Positions 14,127 to 21,448 of a DNA stretch of 21,448 bases are shown piece by piece. The notes under the pieces are model-generated. The model was not told where the DNA came from. It did not search any database and worked only from the letters and a program-made list of their open reading frames with translations. Both the position numbers and the translations under genes were made by a program. Position 1 is the first letter of the stretch. Every line of letters begins with the position of its first letter. Source of the DNA: JAVBOP01 sp031550405 (GTDB taxonomy: Bacteria > Bacteroidota > Ignavibacteria > Kapaibacteriales > UBA2268); the NCBI GenBank assembly GCA_031550405.1, contig JAVBOP010000089.1, forward strand, positions 1 to 21,448, written 5' to 3'.

Positions 14127-15488
14127 CTATAGCTTTGACAGGGTTATGCTGTTATTCATTTGTTTTATGAAAATAAATTCATTATTAGCGTCAATATCAA
14201 TGAAAACAGTATCGCCTGCAACATATTCGCCTGCTATGAGCTTTGCAGAAAGCTTGTCAATAATGTGTTTTTGTATCGCCCGCCGAAGCGGCCGCGCTCC
14301 GAACTTCATGTCATAGCCAAGCTCTGCAATCCTCTTCATCGCCCGAGCGCTTATATCCAGATTTATTCCCTGATGCTGCAATTGCCCACGCAATTTATCT
14401 ATGTGGAGGTTGGATATTTGTATGATTTCATTTTGCGTAAGCGGCTTAAATAAAACGATTTCGTCAATACGATTGACAAATTCAGGACGCATGTTGCGAA
14501 GCAGCAATTCGACTAATTTGGATTTCAAATCATCAAATATCATGTCCCTTTCATGCTCATTAAAATGCAGCATTTCCTCCTGTATCAATTCAGAACCGAG
14601 ATTAGAGGTCATGATAATTATCGAATTTTTGAAATTTACAACCCTGCCTTTGCTATCCGTAAGCCTTCCAGTATCAAGCACTTGCAGCAATATATTAAAC
14701 ACATCTTTGTGTGCTTTTTCAATTTCATCGAGCAATATAACGGAATACGGCTTTCGACGCACAGCCTCTGTAAGCTGCCCGCCCTCCTCATATCCAACAT
14801 ATCCCGGAGGCGCACCGATAAGGCGTGAGGTTGCGAATTTTTCCATATACTCGCTCATATCAATGCGAATCATTGCATTCTCGTCATCAAACAAAAATTC
14901 CGCAAGAGCGAGCGCCATTTCCGTTTTGCCAATACCCGTCGAACCAAGAAAAATGAACGAACCTATAGGACGATTAGCATCTTGCAGTCCTGCGCGCGAG
15001 CGGCGAATTGCATTGGAAATGACAGATATTGCCTCATTTTGCCCGATTATACGGCGGTGCAGGCGCTCTTCCATCTGGAGCAGTTTCTGCCTTTCGGTTT
15101 CGAGCAGCCGGCTGACTTGGATGCCGGTTGACTTGGCTACAACTTCAGCAATATCCTCAGCGGTAACCTCCTCCTTCAGCATGCTGCCTTCCTTTTGCAG
15201 CCTGTTCAAACTATCGTTCTCTATCTCTAACTCGCTGTGTAATTTATGGATTATGCCATACCGCAGCTCCGCAACTTTAGCAAGGTTTCCTTCCCGTTCA
15301 AAAGTTTCCGCCTGTTGTTTTGCCTTTTCTATATCTGCTTTAATAGTCTGTATTTTCGTAATTTGCTGTTTTTCGTTATTCCATTTTTCGAGCAGAATAT
15401 CGCGGTTTTGGGTAAGTTCTGCTATTTCCTTATTAATTTCCTCTAATTTTTTTTGCGTTGTTTCATTTGTATCCATTGCATATCCCAT
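14127..15488 (-). CDS. Stand-alone C-terminal half of ClpB (partial coiled-coil M domain plus NBD2)
   Basis: 453 residues corresponding only to the second half of ClpB, the Hsp104-type disaggregase. It begins inside the M-domain coiled coil (KLEEINKEIAELTQNRD..., 14-100), then a complete second AAA+ module: Walker A GSTGIGKT (182-189), pore loop GYVGYEEGG (229-237), Walker B with D254-E255, sensor 1 N296, arginine finger R340 (FVNRIDE), sensor 2 R399 (GARP). The N domain and NBD1 are absent, and the 157 bases upstream code for none of it in any frame before a divergent gene begins. All catalytic residues look intact, so this may be an active shortened paralogue. Met at 15476 (after GGGATATGCA) is an alternative start, 4 residues later. 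Confidence 0.88.
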   Translation of the reverse strand: MGYAMDTNETTQKKLEEINKEIAELTQNRDILLEKWNNEKQQITKIQTIKADIEKAKQQAETFEREGNLAKVAELRYGIIHKLHSELEIENDSLNRLQKEGSMLKEEVTAEDIAEVVAKSTGIQVSRLLETERQKLLQMEERLHRRIIGQNEAISVISNAIRRSRAGLQDANRPIGSFIFLGSTGIGKTEMALALAEFLFDDENAMIRIDMSEYMEKFATSRLIGAPPGYVGYEEGGQLTEAVRRKPYSVILLDEIEKAHKDVFNILLQVLDTGRLTDSKGRVVNFKNSIIIMTSNLGSELIQEEMLHFNEHERDMIFDDLKSKLVELLLRNMRPEFVNRIDEIVLFKPLTQNEIIQISNLHIDKLRGQLQHQGINLDISARAMKRIAELGYDMKFGARPLRRAIQKHIIDKLSAKLIAGEYVAGDTVFIDIDANNEFIFIKQMNNSITLSKL

Positions 15489-15573
15489 TTATGAATATTT
15501 TTTAATAATTCTCTGATATAATCTGATTTTATAGACTACGCATAACATCATTTTTTTTATACAATATAATTAA

Positions 15574-15581
15574 TAATTTTG
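15574..15581 (+). promoter_or_regulatory. Possible -7 element of the GyrI-like gene
   Basis: TAATTTTG, matching TAnnTTTG, 64 bases before the start at 15646. No good -33 TTG at the expected distance (TTT instead). Confidence 0.3.
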
Positions 15582-15645
15582 TAGCTATAACTAAGCGGAT
15601 TGAGCAACGGCAGAATTTTATGCAAACATATTTTATCATGTATTA

Positions 15646-16143
15646 ATGGAAGCACGAATAGCAATATCAAATGAAAAAAAATTAATTGGCAATCGAATAA
15701 AAATGAGTCTTGTCGATTATAAAGTGATGGCACTTTGGAAAAATTTCATGCCAAGACGAAAAGAAATAACAAAAACATTAACCAGTGATTTGATTTCAAT
15801 ATCCGTTTATGAGCCTGCGTATTTCACGAATTTTAATGCGGTTAATGAATTTGAAAAATGGGCTGCCGTTGAAGTTTCTGATTTTGAAGATATACCAAAC
15901 GGTATGGAAACATTCATTTTGCCTGCCGGACTTTACGCTGTTTTTGAGTACAAAGGATTAAGCACAGATCATTCAATTTACCAATATATTTTGGGAACGT
16001 GGCTGCCGCATTCGTGCTATGATTTGGACGACAGACCGCATTTTGAGGTTTTGGGCGAAAAATATAAAAACAATGATCCTGCCTCAGAAGAAGAAATTTG
16101 GACGCCCATAAAGCCAAAAGAAAGCAGGAATATCGCTTATTAG
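15646..16143 (+). CDS. GyrI-like / AraC effector-binding domain protein
   Basis: 165 residues, all one GyrI-like small-molecule-binding domain without a DNA-binding part. The family's conserved stretch is clear: WAAVEVSDFEDIPNGMETF (68-86), LPAGLYAVFEYKG (87-99), a YILGTWLPHS segment, and RPHFEVLGEKY ending in SEEEIWTPIK. Free-standing members bind hydrophobic or cationic ligands, or inhibit gyrase in E. coli (SbmC/GyrI); the role here is not known. Divergent from the ClpB half gene with 157 bases between them. No Shine-Dalgarno before the ATG. Cytoplasmic. Confidence 0.85.
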   Translation: MEARIAISNEKKLIGNRIKMSLVDYKVMALWKNFMPRRKEITKTLTSDLISISVYEPAYFTNFNAVNEFEKWAAVEVSDFEDIPNGMETFILPAGLYAVFEYKGLSTDHSIYQYILGTWLPHSCYDLDDRPHFEVLGEKYKNNDPASEEEIWTPIKPKESRNIAY

Positions 16144-16223
16144 CAATTAAAAAAGCATCTTGCGTGCAACACAAATACTGTGAATAATCTTGATTTGAAA
16201 ATATTAATATCAATCTTTTTTTG

Positions 16224-16231
16224 TATATTTG
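16224..16231 (+). promoter_or_regulatory. Probable -7 element of the SPOR-domain gene
   Basis: TTTTTTTG then TATATTTG, 43 bases before the start at 16275. A TTTG lies 26 bases upstream of it, further than the usual 19-21. Confidence 0.4.
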
Positions 16232-16274
16232 TGATAATAAAAATGTTATTAATTGGTAAGTAGAATTATAAGTT

Positions 16275-17525
16275 ATGGATATATTTGACGAGCAACTTAA
16301 ACCTGAAGAAAAAGAAGCAGGATTTACTCCCGAAGAATCGGATAATGATGTTTTTTGGGTTGAAAATTTAGGTAAATATCCAGCAGAATTGCCTGATTAC
16401 AAACGTGATACAAATAATGACACAGAGGAAGCAAACACATCAAATGAGGGTGAGTTTTTGAAAGATGACGATGAATTGGAAATAAATGCAGCCCAAAATT
16501 CTAAAGGGATTTTTGACACAGAAACAACTATCGTTGCATCTGAAAATGATGATATTCAACAGCAGGATACTGAAGAAATAAGTTTTGACGATGACTTCAA
16601 AAATATGCTTATGCAAGACATTAACCGGACTAAAGAAAAGCAAAGCAAACCTGATGAAACCATCCTTGAAAGCGACAATGTTATTGAATACGGCTCTGCA
16701 AGTGCGGACGAAAATGATATTGTAAACGATAAAAATGCACAGGTTACGGCTGATTTAATGAGCCTCGAAATACACACCAACGTGTCGGAGGAACCAATGG
16801 CGAAAGCACCGGAGCCGATTGCAGTTCCTGAGATATCACACAATACTGCTGCCTCTCAAGATAATAATGTTTCCGAAAATACTGGTGCTATTTCTGAAGA
16901 AAAGCCTGAGCATGTCCCAGTTTCTGTCCATCAATCCAGCGAAAAGAAAAGTAAAAAGAAATTCATAATTATTGCTGCTGCTATGGTTATATCTGTGATT
17001 GCTGGAATGTTCGGATATAATTTTTATATTTCCAAATTCAAACTACAGCCTGATGCCATAGCCATTGACAGCACGCGAATAGATATGACATATGTTGATT
17101 CCACGCATCTTGCTGATAATAATAAGGTTATGCCACAGGACACTGCTCAAAAAAATCTTGATGCGATAGATACGGCAAAGGCTATTGATACTGTGCCGAA
17201 GGATATATCTTCCGTTGCAAAGCAACAGCCCGTCAAACCAAAGTATACATCCAAAAATACGCCAACACCTGCTAAAATTAATAAAAATCAACAAGATAAT
17301 GGTTTGTATACTGTCCAGATATATGCTTCGCCTTCCCGCGAAGATGCGGAATTGAGGCTGGAAATGCTGAGAAGCAAAAATATTAGAGGCACTATTACAA
17401 CGCAGCAAATAAAAGATAAAACTTGGTACAGGGTGCGCTTTGGCAATTTTACCAGCTATAGCGAGGCACACGAAGCCATACAGCAACATGGCTTTGCCCA
17501 ATCTTGGATAGAAAGAATAAAATAG
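16275..17525 (+). CDS. Membrane-anchored SPOR-domain protein
   Basis: 416 residues. Residues 1-220 are very acidic, low in complexity and probably disordered in the cytoplasm. KKSKKK (224-229) precedes one transmembrane helix (about 230-251, FIIIAAAMVISVIAGMFGYNF). A Thr/Asp/Lys-rich linker follows, then a SPOR domain at 342-416 (NGLYTVQIYASPSREDAEL...WYRVRFGNFTSYSEAHEAI). SPOR domains bind peptidoglycan strands stripped of stem peptides, often at division sites, so this topology (cytoplasmic N, periplasmic C) suggests a cell-wall or division role. The long acidic cytoplasmic part has no recognisable domain. No Shine-Dalgarno; the start follows ATTAATTGGTAAG. Confidence 0.88.
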   Translation: MDIFDEQLKPEEKEAGFTPEESDNDVFWVENLGKYPAELPDYKRDTNNDTEEANTSNEGEFLKDDDELEINAAQNSKGIFDTETTIVASENDDIQQQDTEEISFDDDFKNMLMQDINRTKEKQSKPDETILESDNVIEYGSASADENDIVNDKNAQVTADLMSLEIHTNVSEEPMAKAPEPIAVPEISHNTAASQDNNVSENTGAISEEKPEHVPVSVHQSSEKKSKKKFIIIAAAMVISVIAGMFGYNFYISKFKLQPDAIAIDSTRIDMTYVDSTHLADNNKVMPQDTAQKNLDAIDTAKAIDTVPKDISSVAKQQPVKPKYTSKNTPTPAKINKNQQDNGLYTVQIYASPSREDAELRLEMLRSKNIRGTITTQQIKDKTWYRVRFGNFTSYSEAHEAIQQHGFAQSWIERIK

Positions 17526-17561
17526 CAGAGGTGATGGTAATTATGCTCATCGAAGGTGGCA

Positions 17562-17592
17562 TTGTAATCTCCGGATACATTTGTTATACTTG
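17562..17592 (+). promoter_or_regulatory. Bacteroidota-type promoter of mutL
   Basis: TTG (17562-17564), exactly 20 bases, TATACTTG (17585-17592), one mismatch in the TAnnTTTG element. The leader before the ATG at 17670 would be about 70 bases. Confidence 0.5.
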
Positions 17593-17669
17593 TAGTTATT
17601 TAATTTTAAGCTGCTTATAAATATATAAATTAATTATCGCACAGAGTTATTAAAAAATATTAATAAATA

Positions 17670-19538
17670 ATGATAAAAATACTGCCGGAATTTATAGCCA
17701 ATCAGATAGCTGCAGGCGAAGTTGTGCAGCGTCCAGAGTCTGTCATAAAGGAATTAGTTGAAAATTCTCTCGACGCAAATGCGGACACAGTCGGGGTATT
17801 TATCAAAAATGCAGGCAAAACGTTGATACACATTGTCGATAATGGCAACGGCATGGCTAAAGAAGATTTGGAGCTTGCGCCTCTCAGGCATTCAACCAGT
17901 AAAATTGTTACGGTGGAAGATCTCGAAGAAATCAGGACTTTTGGATTCCGTGGCGAAGCTTTGGCGTCAATTTCGTCGGTTAGTTTGTTGGAAATTCGCA
18001 CAAGACGCCAAAATGACAAACACGGCTGGAAACTGATTTCGGAGCCGCAAAAAGAATTTTTAGTTGAGCCTGATAATATCGAAGCCGGAACTCAAGTTTT
18101 GGTTAAAAATCTTTTTTATAATGTTCCGGCGCGCCGTAAGTTTTTGAAGGCAAATACTACAGAATTCAAATACATACAGGAAACAATGTATAAATTGGCA
18201 TTGGCATATCCTGAAAAAAGATTTACTTTTTATGCTGATAATCAACTTATTTTTGATGTTCAGCCAGAGACATTGGAAGAGCGAATAATTGCATTGGTTG
18301 CTGGCGGAAATGCCGAAGACCGTCTATTAAAAGTAGAAGCAACTTATGATAAAATAAGGATTTATGGATATGTAGAGCAACCGCAATTTGCAACGGTAAC
18401 AAATTCCGCCCAATATTTTTTCCTGAATAAACGAAGCATTATAAGCAAAAATTTAAATTATGCGGTTAGCAGCGCTTTTGAAAATTTGTTTAATAAAAAA
18501 CCCAAACCGATGTTCGTTTTGCATATTGAACTGGATTATAAATCCGTTGATGTCAACGTTCATCCGCAAAAAAGCGAGGTGAAATTTGAGGATGAGCGGC
18601 TCATTTTTACCTGTGTCAAAAAGGCTGTTTTTGATGCTTTGAAGCTGCACAATCTTGTTCCGGAATTTACTACTGAAAAATCGATTTATGAGCCCGTCAA
18701 TTATACTGATGCAGGAGGCAAACAAAATACGATTATAGTTGATAAAATCACTGGAGAAATAATAAATGAAAGAAAATTAATAAATGCTGCCTCAAATTTT
18801 CAAAATATCAGCAAAAATATTTCTGAAAGCAGCAAAAATTATTTTCCAGACAAAGCTTCGTACAGTCCGTTTTCAAAAGCAGCTATCGATTCCTTATACG
18901 GCAATACCAATGAATTAAGCGAAAATAAACCTGAATTTTTCAGCAAAAAAAACATCGAAACAGAAGAATTAACTGCAAGTAACTTATGGCAATTTCATTC
19001 TAAATATATTTTTATGCAAACTTCGGAAGGAATGCTTGCCATTGACCAACACAATGCGCACGAACGCATCATTTACGAACGATTAATTAAAAAAAATTCA
19101 GAAAACCAGACCGACAGGCAAAATTTACTTTTTCCGATAGAACTGCATTTGAATAATATGCAATTTGCGGCGCTTAAAGATATCGAAAATGATTTGCAGC
19201 AAGTTGGATTTGGCTTTGACTTATCTCCTAAAAAAGCTGTAATTACCTCTAAACCAAATAGCTTGGAGATAGATTCCGTTGAGCAGATTTTTCTTGAGAT
19301 AATCGAAAGTTATGTTGCAAATGAAGATATAAATCACACAGGCAGGCAGGACAAATTACTGGCAACAATAGCCTGTAAAGCTGCTATCAAAGCTGGAAAC
19401 AAACTCTCTTTCGAAGCTATGAAAAAATTAGTAACTGGATTATTTAACTGCCAATTACCATATACTTGCCCACATGGACGCGCCATTGTAATTGAGTATT
19501 CACTACTTGATTTCGACAAAAAATTCGGCAGAATATAA
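17670..19538 (+). CDS. mutL: DNA mismatch repair protein MutL
   Basis: A 622-residue MutL of the GHKL ATPase family, which couples MutS mismatch recognition to strand removal. N-terminal ATPase motifs: IAAGEVVQRPESVIKELVENSLDA (split about 13-36), DNGNGM (57-62), RHSTSK (73-78), GFRGEAL (92-98). The C-terminal dimerisation domain holds the endonuclease motif in the form DQHNAHERIIYE (459-470): D, H and both glutamates of DQHAx2Ex4E remain while the Ala is Asn. ACKAAIKAG and CPHGRA (600-605), both metal-site motifs, are also present, so it is probably a nicking-type MutL, as in bacteria without MutH. The start has no Shine-Dalgarno but TATTAATAAAT lies just upstream. Confidence 0.97.
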   Translation: MIKILPEFIANQIAAGEVVQRPESVIKELVENSLDANADTVGVFIKNAGKTLIHIVDNGNGMAKEDLELAPLRHSTSKIVTVEDLEEIRTFGFRGEALASISSVSLLEIRTRRQNDKHGWKLISEPQKEFLVEPDNIEAGTQVLVKNLFYNVPARRKFLKANTTEFKYIQETMYKLALAYPEKRFTFYADNQLIFDVQPETLEERIIALVAGGNAEDRLLKVEATYDKIRIYGYVEQPQFATVTNSAQYFFLNKRSIISKNLNYAVSSAFENLFNKKPKPMFVLHIELDYKSVDVNVHPQKSEVKFEDERLIFTCVKKAVFDALKLHNLVPEFTTEKSIYEPVNYTDAGGKQNTIIVDKITGEIINERKLINAASNFQNISKNISESSKNYFPDKASYSPFSKAAIDSLYGNTNELSENKPEFFSKKNIETEELTASNLWQFHSKYIFMQTSEGMLAIDQHNAHERIIYERLIKKNSENQTDRQNLLFPIELHLNNMQFAALKDIENDLQQVGFGFDLSPKKAVITSKPNSLEIDSVEQIFLEIIESYVANEDINHTGRQDKLLATIACKAAIKAGNKLSFEAMKKLVTGLFNCQLPYTCPHGRAIVIEYSLLDFDKKFGRI

Positions 19539-19566
19539 AACTGGAGGATAGTATCCATAATTTTTG

Positions 19567-19574
19567 TATGTTTG
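19567..19574 (+). promoter_or_regulatory. Probable -7 element of purH
   Basis: TTTTTG then TATGTTTG in the 65-base gap between mutL and purH, 29 bases before the purH ATG. No clear -33 element. Confidence 0.4.
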
Positions 19575-19603
19575 TGTTTGCTACAAATTAAACATGTTAC
19601 AGT

Positions 19604-21145
19604 ATGAAACCCGATAATTATCAAATTAAAACAGCATTAATTTCTGTTTCCGATAAAACTGGCATTGTCCCTTTTGCACAGCAGTTGCATGAAAAAAATA
19701 TTATTATCTATTCAACGGGCGGAACCGCCAAGTTATTGCAAAATAATAACATACCAGCAAAAAATATTTCAGAGCTTACCAATTTTCTTGAAATTTTAGA
19801 TGGGCGTGTAAAGACACTTCACCCCACTGTTCATGCCGGATTACTTGCAAATTTGGGTAATGCAGATCATATTTCGCAGCTCAATGAGCATGCGATCAAT
19901 TCTATTGATTTGCTTGTTGTGAATCTATATCCTTTCGAGCAAACCCTTGATAATCCTGATGCTACGCACGAAGAACTTGTTGAAAATATTGATATTGGCG
20001 GTCCAGCCATGCTGCGCTCTGCTGCAAAAAACTATCAATGGACTGCGGTCGTTGTGAATCCGTCACATTACGAAGAAATATTAAAATTTATTCATAAAAC
20101 TGGTGCTATTCCTGAAGCATTCCGCTTGCAGCTTGCCGGCGAAGTATTCAATCATACGGCGCATTATGACGCTGTGATTGCCGGTTATTTCAACAGGAAA
20201 AACGATGTCGAATTTCCTGAAATGCTGACGCTTTCGTACAAAAAGGCGCAAAATTGCCGGTATGGCGAAAACCCTCACCAGAAAGCGGCTGTATACGGGC
20301 ATTTTCTATCGCAGTTCAGCAAGCTGCACGGCAAGGAGCTTTCGTACAACAATGTTATGGATATGAACGCTATTTGCGAATTGATTTTGGAATTTGAGAA
20401 GCCGACGGTTGCTATTGTCAAGCACACCAATCCATGCGGCGTGGCTTCTGCGGATAATTTTCTTGAGGCATATAAGAATGCTTTTGCAACTGATACCGTT
20501 TCGCCCTTCGGCGGTATTATTGCCTTGAATGGCTTGGCAGATAAGGATTTTGCCGAACATATACATTCATTGTTTGCCGAAATCATCATAGCAAAAGATT
20601 TTACTCAAGAAGCATTAAGCATATTAACTGCCAAAAAAGACAGGCGGCTTGTTGTTGCTAACTATGGTAAAATTAAGGCAAGTATGCAATATTCCATGCG
20701 AGGATTGCCCGAAGGATTGCTATATCAAAGATACGACAATATGTTGTATGAAAAAATGCAGGTTGTAACCAGCCGACAGCCTGATGAAAATGAAATAAGG
20801 GACTTGCTATTCGCCTGGAAAATTGCTAAGCATGTTAAATCCAATGCTATTGTATACGCCAAAGATGAGCGGACGCTTGGCATTGGAGCCGGTCAAATGT
20901 CTCGGGTTGACTCATCGCGCATTGCCGTCCAGAAATCTCAAATAGCAAGCCTTGATTTAAAAGGTTCGGTAATAGCTTCCGATGCCTTTTTCCCTTTTGC
21001 GGACGCTTTGATGGAGGCGATAGAAGCGGGCGCTACTGCTGTAATACAGCCCGGCGGCTCCGTCCGGGACAGCGAAGTTATCGAGACTGCCGATAGGCAC
21101 AACATCTCCATGATATTCACCGGCATGCGCCATTTCAAACATTGA
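19604..21145 (+). CDS. purH: Bifunctional AICAR transformylase / IMP cyclohydrolase
   Basis: 513 residues, usual length. It carries out the last two steps of purine synthesis: formylation of AICAR by 10-formyl-tetrahydrofolate, then ring closure to IMP. The N-terminal MGS-like cyclohydrolase domain shows ALISVSDKTGIVPFA, YSTGGTAKLL and ILDGRVKTLHPTVHAGLLA. The transformylase part shows KHTNPCGVA with catalytic K273-H274, SPFGGIIALNG, and the C-terminal QPGGSVRD signature. Cytoplasmic. It lies 65 bases after mutL, with its own probable -7 element, and is followed by a weak hairpin and T-run. Confidence 0.98.
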   Translation: MKPDNYQIKTALISVSDKTGIVPFAQQLHEKNIIIYSTGGTAKLLQNNNIPAKNISELTNFLEILDGRVKTLHPTVHAGLLANLGNADHISQLNEHAINSIDLLVVNLYPFEQTLDNPDATHEELVENIDIGGPAMLRSAAKNYQWTAVVVNPSHYEEILKFIHKTGAIPEAFRLQLAGEVFNHTAHYDAVIAGYFNRKNDVEFPEMLTLSYKKAQNCRYGENPHQKAAVYGHFLSQFSKLHGKELSYNNVMDMNAICELILEFEKPTVAIVKHTNPCGVASADNFLEAYKNAFATDTVSPFGGIIALNGLADKDFAEHIHSLFAEIIIAKDFTQEALSILTAKKDRRLVVANYGKIKASMQYSMRGLPEGLLYQRYDNMLYEKMQVVTSRQPDENEIRDLLFAWKIAKHVKSNAIVYAKDERTLGIGAGQMSRVDSSRIAVQKSQIASLDLKGSVIASDAFFPFADALMEAIEAGATAVIQPGGSVRDSEVIETADRHNISMIFTGMRHFKH

Positions 21146-21173
21146 GAAAAAGATACTGCTTAAACCGAATCTC

Positions 21174-21197
21174 ACATTATAATGTTAATTTTTTTTT
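21174..21197 (+). terminator. Probable terminator of purH
   Basis: Palindrome ACATTATAATGT (21174-21185), then TAA and nine T. The stem is short and AT-rich, so termination strength is uncertain. Confidence 0.45.
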
Positions 21198-21271
21198 GTA
21201 GAGATGCCCAACTATAAAAGATAATTTATATACTTGACATAATTATATTATAATACAGCTTGTCTTCCAAA

Positions 21272-21296
21272 GTTCCCTGAGCGTGTCGAAGGGAAC
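21272..21296. repeat. Palindromic intergenic repeat of the TGAGCNNGTCGAAGG type
   Basis: Arms GTTCCCT and AGGGAAC flank GAGCGTGTCGA. The core CCTGAGC..GTCGAAGG resembles a short repeat found in intergenic regions of many environmental bacteria. More GC-rich than its surroundings. Confidence 0.55.
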
Positions 21297-21341
21297 GGAT
21301 GAAAATGGCAGCGGGGTGTTGATGATTTAAAATATCAAGCA

Positions 21342-21363
21342 GGGGCGTAATATTATACGCCCC
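21342..21363. repeat. GC-armed hairpin GGGGCGTA/TACGCCCC
   Basis: A perfect 8-bp stem with an ATATTA loop, between purH and the convergent gene at the right edge. There is no T-run on either side, so it is more likely a repeat or a transcript-end hairpin than an intrinsic terminator. Together with the repeat at 21272-21296 it fills this 240-base gap. Confidence 0.5.
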
Positions 21364-21384
21364 CACAGGATTGTGAAAAAAAAC

Positions 21385-21448
21385 CTATCTGTTTATTATC
21401 AGTTTTTCTGCTTTTGCCTTGTCGCCGATGCGGATGATAACGCTGTAT
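21385..21448 (-). CDS. C-terminal end of a protein with a T9SS type A-like sorting signal (cut by window edge)
   Basis: Only the last 20 codons are visible: YSVIIRIGDKAKAEKLIINR, stop TAG at 21387-21385. This fits the ending of type IX secretion C-terminal sorting domains (Y-x-V-x-I...G-x-K-x....K-L/V-I-I-x-R), where the signal directs secretion across the outer membrane and is then removed. Nothing can be said about the cargo domain. If correct, it points to a T9SS-bearing member of the FCB group. A short segment could match by chance, so confidence is moderate. Confidence 0.6.
   Translation of the reverse strand, partial: YSVIIRIGDKAKAEKLIINR

Noticed and set aside
14401..15516. Plus-strand frame of 371 codons opposite the ClpB half gene
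   Set aside because: Serine-rich antisense shadow with no family motifs; the minus strand has unmistakable AAA+ motifs.
15489..15645. Missing ClpB N-terminal half encoded out of frame upstream
   Set aside because: The 157 bases contain stops in all three minus frames and no ClpB-like residues, and a divergent gene follows.

Overview
The window is an AT-rich bacterial chromosome segment, most likely from the Bacteroidota/Chlorobiota/Ignavibacteria/Kapabacteria (FCB) side of the tree. Three observations support this. Promoters of the Bacteroidota type (TTG or TTTG, about 20 bases, then TAnnTTTG) precede several genes. A minus-strand gene cut by the right edge ends in what looks like a type IX secretion C-terminal sorting signal. 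Start codons mostly lack strong Shine-Dalgarno sites and instead follow AT-rich stretches carrying ATTAATAAT-like strings. The exact lineage cannot be fixed from the sequence alone.

Left part (1-2574): a KamA-family radical SAM enzyme, cut by the left edge, runs leftward behind a leader that can fold over its ribosome binding site. Rightward follow two very small proteins sharing a C-terminal Y[VL]D[VI]x[VI] ending (the first resembles YjfB-type motility proteins) and an Nfu-type Fe-S scaffold, each of the last two with a hairpin terminator.

Middle part (2893-13818, all minus strand): reading in the direction of transcription, deoxyhypusine synthase-like protein, a secreted PepSY-like protein with its own promoter, a Nudix CoA pyrophosphatase, a RelA/SpoT homologue with a degraded synthetase site, a TatD nuclease joined in frame to an outer-membrane beta-barrel protein, DNA polymerase III alpha (dnaE) and asparaginyl-tRNA synthetase (asnS) with a clear terminator. 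Nudix, RSH, tatD/barrel and dnaE are closely packed and may be co-transcribed.

Right part (13867-21448): tRNA-Leu(GAG) with promoter and terminator; a stand-alone C-terminal half of ClpB; then, divergently, a GyrI-like effector-binding protein, a membrane-anchored SPOR-domain protein, mutL and purH. After purH lie palindromic intergenic repeats and the truncated sorting-signal gene.

Most genes are housekeeping (replication, mismatch repair, translation, purine synthesis, stress signalling). The most unusual points are: (1) the TatD/outer-membrane protein joint, where the last helix of TatD is also the n-region of a signal peptide and an internal Shine-Dalgarno plus ATG could start the barrel protein on its own; (2) the solo ClpB NBD2 protein; (3) the hairpin covering the KamA-family ribosome binding site; and (4) a 22-base AT palindrome found twice, 10 kb apart. 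No mobile element, CRISPR array or phage gene was seen.
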